Assembly (NCBI GenBank): GCA_910584735.1
Contig: CAJUBM010000111.1
Coordinates: 2,529 to 9,538, forward strand
Direction: 5' to 3'
Length of the DNA: 7,010 bases
Source of the DNA: an uncultured Muribaculaceae bacterium
Lineage (GTDB): Bacteria > Bacteroidota > Bacteroidia > Bacteroidales > Muribaculaceae
Shown here: one piece after another, positions 1 through 6,482 of the stretch
Layout: each line of letters opens with the position of its first letter
How positions within the stretch are numbered: position 1 is the stretch's first letter
The notes under the pieces: generated by a model
Database searches by the model: none
Seen by the model: the letters and a program-made list of their open reading frames with translations, nothing else
Told to the model about the DNA's origin: nothing
Made by a program: the position numbers and the translations under genes

Positions 1-1163
1 CCACTCTTGACGGTTCTTTCTTCACCGGTTCCGTACTCGGTAAATTTCCAAACGTAGTAATCGGAGGTAACTCCGCCCATCCATTCTGCGACATTGCCCC
101 AAAGATTTTCGTAACCTATGGCGTTGATAGATGTCGCATTTCGTAACGTCTGCGTATCGTCGTAATACCAGCCTCCGGCCGCACCGATAGCATTAGCCGG
201 GTTCGCTATGGTGTCCTTCATGCCGAGGAAGGCGGTCAAGCCTTGAACGGTAGTATTTGAGCCGGAGCCATATCCGCACACGCTTGAACTGTCACGGTCG
301 CCATAGTTGGCCCAGAACAAACAAGCAATATCGCGGTGCATTGGGTACGTTATCGGGGTGAATCCCTCACCACGTCTGCGGCAGTAATCAACGAACTGCG
401 ATTGTGATACGCTGACGGTCGCCGAAACGCCCGTAATACTGCGAATCTGCAAATTACCGTAATAGGCTTTCACAACACCGGCAAGCCATTGGCCGGTTCG
501 CCATGCGTCCGGCTCGATAGCGTGAATCTCCGGCGAGGTGGTAAGCCATACGAAGGAGAAAGGAGCGTCGGCGCGGCAGGTGAACGCGATTTTTTCAGCG
601 TTGGCCGGAACGGAGGTAAACAGGTAAGAGCCTTCGGTCATTCGTCCGCTATTGGCTGCGGCACGACCCACCACGTTGTTGTCTGCGTCGAGGAACACCG
701 CGCCGTAAACCGATGAGTTCACGGCCGGCCATCGTGCTTGCTTGTAACCCTTCACCGGGGCAACATATACGCGGTAATCATCGTAAACCGCGAGGCAGTC
801 GTCAAAGGTGGTGTAAGTGGTAGCCACTCGGCAAGCTGCGCGGTCGTGCAGCTCCATATCTTCCGGGTAAAGTTTACGGCCCTCCGGCTGTGTTACGGCC
901 TTCAGAGAGCTAAAACAGTGGTAATGGCAACGGTTAATAAAATCGTCGATACCCTTGCACCAACGGTCAGGCTCAAACATCATAAAATCGCCCTCGTCGG
1001 CCTTCGTCGGGTGGTTGAACCCTTGCGTATTGGCCTCCGTGCCGTCGTGATAACGGCGGCTATCGGTATCGTCGAGAGGACAAACAAGCATTTTGCCGGA
1101 CGCTACATATTTAGCCATTACGCGGTGACGCTTCGCCATGATAGCGGCGACGTGCGCCGACGG
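1..1163 (-). other. C-terminal receptor-binding module, FGE-sulfatase / C-type-lectin-like, incomplete (residues 1765-2151)
   Basis: The module starts near HVAAIMAKRHRVMAKYVASG and YHDGTEAN (1802-1809), continues with EGDFMMFEPDRWCKGIDDF (1821-1839), then a beta-rich insert, FVDYCRRRGEGF (2021-2032), LFWANYGDRD (2046-2055) and GYENLWGNVAEWM (2114-2126). The last phrase matches the GLxxxxGNVWEW signature of formylglycine-generating-enzyme-like folds, which belong to the C-type-lectin superfamily. From memory, the EGD..P..WxKGI and FxxYxRxRGxGF phrases recur in receptor-binding tail proteins of Bacteroidota phages. The final strands lie beyond the left edge. The probable role is recognition of the host surface; enzymatic activity is not implied. 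Confidence 0.7.
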
Positions 1164-4100
1164 TTTGAAAGTGTTGTCGTAGTCGTAGCCCGTTTCGTTA
1201 TCGAGGTTTGAGATATTTTTTGAATCTGACACCGTTTCATCGTACTTTATAACTGTCCATTCCGGCTGCTTTATGTTCAGTTCGGGGAAATGGGCCTGTA
1301 ACTCGTTGAACTCCGATTCTTCGAGGTATTTCGTGAGTTGGTAAGTACCTACGAGGCGGCAAGTCGTCACGTTGTTACCGTTTTCATCGACACCCTTCAT
1401 CGTCAGGAACTTGCGGAGGAGTTCACCGCGACCGCTCTCGTCTATGCCCGTAACACGGAGGTAGGTCGTAGAGGGGCAACGGTTGAGAAGGGTCTGCCAG
1501 TCAATCAGCGGACAGTTATCAACGACAAGGCGAGTAACCGCCGGAGTTCCGGAGAAGGTCAGCGCGTCGGGCGCGAGGTTCTGAAGGTATCGTAATTCGA
1601 GCGTCTGGAGCGAGGCCGGTAACTTTGCCGTTGACATCGTTCCGCCTTGTGCGAATATCACGTTTGTAAGCTGCGTATCTGCCGCGTCGAGAGTTTCGAG
1701 TTTACGATTTTCGGCCAGATTCAGAGAGGTAAGGCCGTTCAGTCCGTTAACATCAAGAGAACGGAGGTTCCGGCAATTTTCGAGAATCAGGCCTGTGAGA
1801 GCCTTCTGCCCGGTCGAGCAAGAAGCGTCAAGATTGCGGAGGCGAATACACTTGTTAAGGTTAAGCGTTCCGACAATAGCGTGACTTATGTCCGTAAGGT
1901 TGAGCGACTGAATACGAGAGGCCCCGTAAATGTTCTGCGGGTCGTTGATGATAAGATTTTGTTTGAAGGTAAGAGTTATTTCGTCACCTTGGCCATTTGC
2001 ACGGAGGCCAGAAACCGTGGGGTCGCCGTTGGTGTAGCCATAGCCGAAACAAAATCTTTCCGCCGCCGTTATCTTCACGTTGCGAGGATTCGCCGCAAAG
2101 TTATACGAGAAATACACCGGGAACGCGTCGTCGCGGTATGTGCCGGCGCAATACTCCGAATCCAGAAGGTTGAAGCGGTTAACGATTGTATAGGTACGAT
2201 GAGCGTAGCGCGAACCCTGAAGGGCGTAGAGATAGTCGCGTCCTTCTTCGATGAGCGGAAGAATATATTTATATTCTCCGTCCTTATTGTAGATACGTTC
2301 GCACCATTCGCCCATAAATTGGTTGTTGAACACGTCCAGAACGTACTCCGTTGACATCACCGAACGGATAGAACGGGCAACCTCGGCGAGTTTTTCGGGG
2401 CAACCGCGAACGAGTTCCCAGAGTACCGAATCATGTCCGGCGAAACAGTACGCGCCTTGGCTCTCGTCCACGGTATCGAAATCAATCATGTAATCGAATT
2501 TCAGGTACGAATCGTTTCGTTCGCCGAAAAGCGTATCCATATCGTAGGGCAAAATGTACCATATAAGGCCATCCCACGTTGCGAACATCATGTTTTTCGC
2601 GCGGTTATCCACCGCCATGAAATAGTTCGTCAGCGCGTACCATGCGAACGGGGCTTCATTGGCGAAATACTGCGTATATTCGCGGAGGAATTTCGACGGA
2701 TTGCCCTTACAACTCTGAATCCACGACCATAAGCGTATAACTGCCGCTTTGTCGTCCTCGTGAGCGTCTGCCCATTTGGTGTCGGCCTTAAATCGGAACT
2801 CCAATTCATCATCGAAATTCGTCATGTCAGCCGTGCCGAACAGACAGAGAGCCGCCGAGTTGTTCAGGAACTCGACACAGATACAGCGATTACGTTCACC
2901 GCCGAGGGCTGCTTCATCGTTGAAACCTTCGATACCCTCGAACCCGTAAACTTGGTGCGATTCCGATTTCTCGTTGTTGAAATTGTATTTACCGAGGAAT
3001 TTCGCCACTCCCTCGCCGTTGTTGTCGTAGAAAAGGTTTATCGGGAAACCGTCAACGCCCACGCGCACATCGTAGTCACCTTTATAGGCAGCTTGCGGGG
3101 GTGTAAGCCAGCCACACCGGCGGAAAATATCGTTAACAATACGAACGCCGCCGGTGTTGTGCGTACTCGACGAATCCGAAAAATCCGCCTTCAGACAGAA
3201 GATTGATACAGGACGCGCCCCCGGCTTGAAACTGTAAGTCATATCCGGAACCGGAACTCCGTTAACCTCCAGAGTGCAACCGTATTGCTCTCGGAGTAAA
3301 TAGATACGGTAGTTTTTACGCGGGTATGTCGTCGAACTGGTACCCTGTATTCGCAAACCTACATTACGGGCAACGAAATCGTATTCCTTGCCGTAGGGCG
3401 AATAAAAGTATATATCAACCGTAACCTCGAATTTCTTGTTATTCGTCTGGTTAACAAGGTCAACATCGCCGACAATACGCATACAGCCTTTACCCTGTGC
3501 GCGGAGTTTGTCGATGTCCACCGCGTCCTCGTCGTTGAGAATGTCGTTTTTCTGGAACAGTATAACCATTTCGTCAGCCGTCGAGCGGTCAACCATAAAG
3601 TTAGACAACATTTCATCATCAGAGAGGGCGCGGTCGTATATGCGCACGTTACGGAGTTCCACGTCTGCCGCGTCAGAACTTACGGTAATTTTAGCCGGGT
3701 TTATCTGCATGAGCGAGGCGGCGGCCTGGTACTGGAGTGAGCGGTCGCGAATACCGTTAACATACAGATGTAAAAGGCGGTTTTCGTTTTTGCTCTCAAC
3801 CACGAACGCTATTTTAATCGGAATATCCGGGGCGAATTTCGTTTCAAGTTCCTGACCGCCTGAAACAACCATACGAGCCTGTTCGGTAGTCATTTCAAGA
3901 CCCACGCCGTCGGCGAAACACGACATAACAACGCCGTTACGGTCTGACACGTTGGAACACATCAGTTCCGCCTCCACGGTGAAGCCTGTCGCTGTCGCGT
4001 CTTTTGCAAACGGGGTATCGTTAATTGTGATACTTGCACCGTTTGTAAGTAAAAGCGCGTCGCCTGTCCATCCGTTGTTGCTCCAGTCGAAACCGTGGAA

Positions 4101-6455
4101 ATCGGTCGTTATACCTTCAAATTCCCAAACGCCCGGATTCCCCTCGGCGTTACTGCGTCCGGCTGCGGACAACCTTACACGAAGGGAATCCGTAACCTCA
4201 ATTAAATCAATGTCGGATTCTACTACCTCGATGTTAAAGAGGTAATCGGTTTCGCCTGTTTTGAATTTCATCGCCTCCGTTCCGGGAGCGGTGAAACGGT
4301 TAGTGTACCGCTGAACGGTGCGCGGGGCTGTGATAGACTGCATAACCACTCCGTCGTGATATACGTCCATGCTTGCCGGAGTGGTATCAGGGTCGAACAC
4401 CACAAAATCAAAATCGAGGCGTTCAAACTGACCGATTTCCAGCGTTGGAGTGAGGTAATCGTTATTCTCGAAAATCCGCCCGTCGGAGAAGATAATCATC
4501 GCACCGATAAACGGAGCCGGAGCGTAGCCGGTAGCCGGTTTCTTCAGCAGGTCGATAAAAATAGATTCCGAACGGAGTGTAAGAGTGTCAGAGGCTTCGA
4601 GTTCGGCGACCATCTGAACGTTGTGCCGTCCGACAGTAAGCCCCGACAACGGAACGGTAAAGCTGCCGTTCGTTTTGCCGGATTTCGTTACCTCCTTCGT
4701 GTCGTATGCCTTTCCGTCGAGATATAGGGTTATGGTCTTGCGGCCGGAACCCGACACAGTGAAAGGAATCGCAACGGTATCGTATGGGCCGTAACCGCCT
4801 CCGGCGATAGAGTTCGCCAATGAGTAGGCACTTGAAAGGGTCAGCGTCATAGCCTTGACGCGGGCGGTAGCCTGACGGGTGCGCGTGGCTCCTGTTTCCG
4901 GGTCGATTACCGAGGCTTTAACCGTGATGTCGGTTGTTCCGCTTCGGACGTAACTTGTTATGTCGAGTTCGTAATCACCTGCGGCCACGTCGTTGAGAGT
5001 GGTCGTAAAAGTAGTAACCGCGCCATTCTTGACAGTAATTTCGATGTCGGCGCGTTGGCCGGTCGATTCTCCGCCTTGGTCGCCTCCGAGATACTGGTGG
5101 TCGTATCGGTAAAGGAGTTTCACGGGGCTACCCTCGCGGATTGTATCGTTATCAACCGAGGCGGAAAGTATGATTTTAGCGGTAGCCCCGGTTTCACCGC
5201 TGCCGCCTGTACTTACGGGAATATCACACCCAGCAATCTCTTGACGCTTGTCGTTGATGATAGCGAGGTGAATCTCCGTTCCCTCGTCGTTCATCGTAGC
5301 GTCAAGGTCGGCGACAGTTTTACCCTGAAGGTCGGTAATTGCTTGCGTAACTACGTTGTTTTGTACTGGGTTGGTTGACTTGTCGTTTAGAGTTTCGTCC
5401 ACCTCCAGCTCGTCAACGGTGATATTTACGATACCTTCAGCGTCGGGGTTTACGGGGGTGTTATTGAGTTTAATCCCGGTAATTGTACCCTTCCCGCCGG
5501 TGTCCTCCCAGCTCTCTGCCTTTTCCCACTGGGTGAGCGTCGAGCCTTTGAACTGCTTCGTTTCCCAGTCGCCTGTGCCGAGGCGGTAGGTTATCCAGCG
5601 ACCGAGAGCGCGGTGAGTGGCCGGAACTGCCTCGATAGCGGCCTGAAGGTCATAGAATCCGTTTTCGGGCGGAACGAGTTCCGTCACGTTAATAAGATTA
5701 CCCGCGCCCTTTTGGCCTACGCCCTGCCAATCCTCCCAATCTGCCGCCGCTGTCAAGTCTGCGGCTTTACCGTTGCGGAATTTCAAGCCTCCGGCGGTAA
5801 ACAGATATTGAACAAAGTGGTACGTTGTCGGTTTTCCTACGGCGTTCGGACCGGCATAACGGTAAACAATAAGAATTTCATCGGTCGGGCCTTCCAGAAA
5901 ATAGAATCCCGCTTCGGTGAGCGCGTTCAGATTGTAGCCGTTATCTTCAACCTTGAAACCGGCTTCGAGGAGTTCGGTTTTATATTGAAGGTCACTAATC
6001 GAATAGCCTTGTTCGCGTATTTTCTTGGCGTTTTCGTTGATACGCTCGTCGATAGCCGAGAGCAACGCCACAAGGCTGTCCGAATCCTTCACACCATTCA
6101 GGAAGGTGATAATTTCGTTAAAATTCTCGATTGCCGTCGATGCGTTCTTGCCGAGAAGGTTGTTAATTGCCGTTCGGTTAGTGGCTGCGGCCGTCTGCGC
6201 GTCTGAAGCTGTTCGCGTCACCGTCTGGAGAGCGAGCTGAAGCGTGTCGATAGTGCGTTGCAGAGCCGCGTCGGCTGCCTGTCGTTCGGCTTTCTCGGTT
6301 GCTACCGCCGAGTTATTCGTCAAAAGGTCTTTATAACCCTTATTGAGAAAATCGAACACACGGGCGACCATCTCGTTTGTAACGCTTTCGGGGTCCTCGG
6401 CGTTCCAGATAACCGTTATAAGGTTATCAATAAACTGTTGTGTCGTGTCTGCCAT
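1..6455 (-). CDS. Giant modular phage tail-fibre / receptor-binding protein with CotH-kinase-like domain (3' end outside window)
   Basis: The frame is open without a stop from ATG (complement of 6453-6455) to the left edge, giving 2151 complete codons; the true C-terminus is missing. There is no signal peptide or membrane segment: the start, MADTTQQFIDN, is soluble, as expected of a virion protein assembled in the cytoplasm. Order of parts by residue: helical N-terminus 1-175; linker with STNPVQNN 360-367; Ig-like beta segments about 425-765; LamG-like 770-956; CotH-kinase-like about 1005-1430; LRR-like 1514-1671; lectin/FGE-like module from about 1765 to the edge. The ATG is preferred because the preceding in-frame codons reach a TAA after only four codons. 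The inferred role is host surface binding at the tail tip, with glycan-binding folds and a possible kinase. Coding on this strand is supported by unbroken length, recognisable motifs throughout and consistent G/C-ending codons. A large cell-surface adhesin of a bacterium is the alternative, but the tail-type motifs and missing signal peptide argue against it. Confidence 0.9.
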   Translation of the reverse strand, partial: MADTTQQFIDNLITVIWNAEDPESVTNEMVARVFDFLNKGYKDLLTNNSAVATEKAERQAADAALQRTIDTLQLALQTVTRTASDAQTAAATNRTAINNLLGKNASTAIENFNEIITFLNGVKDSDSLVALLSAIDERINENAKKIREQGYSISDLQYKTELLEAGFKVEDNGYNLNALTEAGFYFLEGPTDEILIVYRYAGPNAVGKPTTYHFVQYLFTAGGLKFRNGKAADLTAAADWEDWQGVGQKGAGNLINVTELVPPENGFYDLQAAIEAVPATHRALGRWITYRLGTGDWETKQFKGSTLTQWEKAESWEDTGGKGTITGIKLNNTPVNPDAEGIVNITVDELEVDETLNDKSTNPVQNNVVTQAITDLQGKTVADLDATMNDEGTEIHLAIINDKRQEIAGCDIPVSTGGSGETGATAKIILSASVDNDTIREGSPVKLLYRYDHQYLGGDQGGESTGQRADIEITVKNGAVTTFTTTLNDVAAGDYELDITSYVRSGTTDITVKASVIDPETGATRTRQATARVKAMTLTLSSAYSLANSIAGGGYGPYDTVAIPFTVSGSGRKTITLYLDGKAYDTKEVTKSGKTNGSFTVPLSGLTVGRHNVQMVAELEASDTLTLRSESIFIDLLKKPATGYAPAPFIGAMIIFSDGRIFENNDYLTPTLEIGQFERLDFDFVVFDPDTTPASMDVYHDGVVMQSITAPRTVQRYTNRFTAPGTEAMKFKTGETDYLFNIEVVESDIDLIEVTDSLRVRLSAAGRSNAEGNPGVWEFEGITTDFHGFDWSNNGWTGDALLLTNGASITINDTPFAKDATATGFTVEAELMCSNVSDRNGVVMSCFADGVGLEMTTEQARMVVSGGQELETKFAPDIPIKIAFVVESKNENRLLHLYVNGIRDRSLQYQAAASLMQINPAKITVSSDAADVELRNVRIYDRALSDDEMLSNFMVDRSTADEMVILFQKNDILNDEDAVDIDKLRAQGKGCMRIVGDVDLVNQTNNKKFEVTVDIYFYSPYGKEYDFVARNVGLRIQGTSSTTYPRKNYRIYLLREQYGCTLEVNGVPVPDMTYSFKPGARPVSIFCLKADFSDSSSTHNTGGVRIVNDIFRRCGWLTPPQAAYKGDYDVRVGVDGFPINLFYDNNGEGVAKFLGKYNFNNEKSESHQVYGFEGIEGFNDEAALGGERNRCICVEFLNNSAALCLFGTADMTNFDDELEFRFKADTKWADAHEDDKAAVIRLWSWIQSCKGNPSKFLREYTQYFANEAPFAWYALTNYFMAVDNRAKNMMFATWDGLIWYILPYDMDTLFGERNDSYLKFDYMIDFDTVDESQGAYCFAGHDSVLWELVRGCPEKLAEVARSIRSVMSTEYVLDVFNNQFMGEWCERIYNKDGEYKYILPLIEEGRDYLYALQGSRYAHRTYTIVNRFNLLDSEYCAGTYRDDAFPVYFSYNFAANPRNVKITAAERFCFGYGYTNGDPTVSGLRANGQGDEITLTFKQNLIINDPQNIYGASRIQSLNLTDISHAIVGTLNLNKCIRLRNLDASCSTGQKALTGLILENCRNLRSLDVNGLNGLTSLNLAENRKLETLDAADTQLTNVIFAQGGTMSTAKLPASLQTLELRYLQNLAPDALTFSGTPAVTRLVVDNCPLIDWQTLLNRCPSTTYLRVTGIDESGRGELLRKFLTMKGVDENGNNVTTCRLVGTYQLTKYLEESEFNELQAHFPELNIKQPEWTVIKYDETVSDSKNISNLDNETGYDYDNTFKPSAHVAAIMAKRHRVMAKYVASGKMLVCPLDDTDSRRYHDGTEANTQGFNHPTKADEGDFMMFEPDRWCKGIDDFINRCHYHCFSSLKAVTQPEGRKLYPEDMELHDRAACRVATTYTTFDDCLAVYDDYRVYVAPVKGYKQARWPAVNSSVYGAVFLDADNNVVGRAAANSGRMTEGSYLFTSVPANAEKIAFTCRADAPFSFVWLTTSPEIHAIEPDAWRTGQWLAGVVKAYYGNLQIRSITGVSATVSVSQSQFVDYCRRRGEGFTPITYPMHRDIACLFWANYGDRDSSSVCGYGSGSNTTVQGLTAFLGMKDTIANPANAIGAAGGWYYDDTQTLRNATSINAIGYENLWGNVAEWMGGVTSDYYVWKFTEYGTGEERTVKS
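1443..1916 (-). other. Leucine-rich-repeat-like segment (residues 1514-1671)
   Basis: Regularly spaced Leu and Asn residues form about six irregular repeats: IQSLNLTDIS, LRNLDAS, LTGLILENCRNLRSLDVNG, LTSLNLAENRKLETLDAADTQL, LQTLELRYLQNL and VTRLVVDNCPLIDW. The LxxLxLxxCxxLxxLDV spacing indicates an LRR solenoid, a fold that makes protein-protein contacts. It follows the CotH-like domain after a beta-rich stretch (1440-1512, AFPVYFSYNFAANP and ITLTFKQNLIIND). Repeats are degenerate and the count is by eye. Confidence 0.65.
2166..3443 (-). other. CotH-kinase-like domain (about residues 1005-1430)
   Basis: The CotH landmarks occur in order. LRIQGTSSTTYPRKNYRIYL (from residue 1034) corresponds to the RGxSS...KKxYRIKL entry motif. 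FCLKADFSDSSSTHN is at 1086-1100. FLGKYNFNNEKS, with Lys1156, corresponds to the NGxYxGxY region. VDNRAKN is at 1282-1288 and WYILPYDMDTLFG at 1299-1311. CotH is an atypical protein kinase first described for spore coat proteins; its catalytic and metal-binding aspartates lie about 23 residues apart. Asp1283 and Asp1305/Asp1307 here fit that spacing, so activity is plausible but unproven. A helical tail follows (about 1365-1430, LPLIEEGRDYLYALQGSR). From memory, close relatives of this exact motif set occur in large tail proteins of gut Bacteroidota phages, including crAss-like ones. Confidence 0.8.
3588..4148 (-). other. LamG / concanavalin A-like lectin domain (residues 770-956)
   Basis: The segment opens with VWEFEGITTDFHGFDW, continues with GDALLLTNGASITIND and FTVEAELMCS, then a strand HLYVNGIRDRSL, and closes with VRIYDRALSDDEM at residues 937-949. 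That closing phrase is the hallmark end of LamG-type jelly-roll domains, and the order of strands fits. Such domains bind glycans or mediate protein contacts; here that would mean host capsule or surface polysaccharide, which is inference. It lies directly before the CotH-like domain. Confidence 0.75.
4161..5183 (-). other. Tandem Ig-like beta-sandwich segments (about residues 425-765)
   Basis: Two or three beta-rich units follow each other without cysteines. The first, about 425-532, runs from AKIILSASVDND through YELDITSYVRSGTTDITVKA. The second, about 533-638, contains ITLYLDGKAYDTKEV and SGLTVGRHNVQMVAEL, a pattern typical of extracellular Ig/FN-like modules. The third, about 645-765, is weaker (FERLDFDFVVFDPD, TDYLFNIEVVESD). 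They probably act as spacers or glycan-contacting units in the fibre shaft. Boundaries are by eye. Confidence 0.5.
5196..5930 (-). other. Linker region with STNPVQNN tail-protein signature (residues 176-420)
   Basis: This part contains short repeated-looking phrases such as ADWEDWQGVGQKGAG and AESWEDTGGKG, then ITGIKLNNTPVNPDAEGIVNI, and finally VDETLNDKSTNPVQNNVV with STNPVQNN at residues 360-367. The 'STNPVQN' phrase is a familiar element in tail-fibre proteins of gut phages, where it sits between shaft modules. It supports the tail assignment independently of the CotH part. No enzymatic motif is seen. Confidence 0.55.
5931..6455 (-). other. N-terminal helical / coiled-coil-like virion attachment region (residues 1-175)
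   Basis: Residues 47-100 are rich in Ala, Gln, Thr and Glu with spaced Leu/Ile/Val (EKAERQAADAALQRTIDTLQ), as in trimeric coiled coils of phage fibres. Residues 100-135 carry NASTAIENFNEIITFLNGVK, a motif I recall as recurrent near the N-terminus of tail proteins in Bacteroidota phages and prophages. In fibres the N-terminal part normally docks on the baseplate or tail, so this is the likely attachment and trimerisation segment. The coiled coil is judged by eye, not computed. Confidence 0.6.
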
Positions 6456-6482
6456 TGTGATAATGAGTTAATTAAATTGTTT
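6456..6482 (-). promoter_or_regulatory. A/T-rich translation start region of the tail-fibre gene, no Shine-Dalgarno
   Basis: Read on the minus strand, the bases before the ATG are A/T-rich (CAATTTAATTAACTCATTA, then TCACA) and contain no AGGAGG-like sequence. They overlap the end and TAA of the upstream gene. Lack of a Shine-Dalgarno sequence with an A/T-rich leader is usual in Bacteroidota, which fits the host suggested by the proteins. No room exists for a separate promoter in the 12-bp gap, so the gene is probably read from an upstream promoter outside the window. Confidence 0.5.

Noticed and set aside
1..350. A true formylglycine-generating enzyme or sulfatase modifier
   Set aside because: Only the fold signature GNVAEW is seen, embedded in a tail-fibre context; no sulfatase partner is present and the C-terminal part that would hold the catalytic cysteines is outside the window.
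2630..2812. Short minus-strand frame of 60 codons
   Set aside because: Out of frame inside the CotH-like part of the giant gene; arginine-rich, motif-free translation.
489..3206. A string of plus-strand open frames (489-716, 738-1211, 1338-1595, 1647-2354, 2433-2732, 2760-3206)
   Set aside because: All are codon-aligned antisense shadows of the giant minus-strand gene. They arise because that gene rarely uses TTA, CTA and TCA codons, the only ones that make stops in this antisense frame. Their translations have no recognisable motifs, while the opposite strand gives LamG, CotH, LRR and lectin signatures continuously.
3359..3619. Minus-strand frame of 86 codons
   Set aside because: Out of frame within the giant gene between the LamG-like and CotH-like parts; translation is Thr/Arg/Leu-rich and unlike a protein.
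1..6455. Alternative genetic code (recoded TAG or TGA), as in some gut phages
   Set aside because: No in-frame TAG or TGA was met over 2151 codons, and the upstream gene ends in a normal TAA, so the window gives no sign of recoding.
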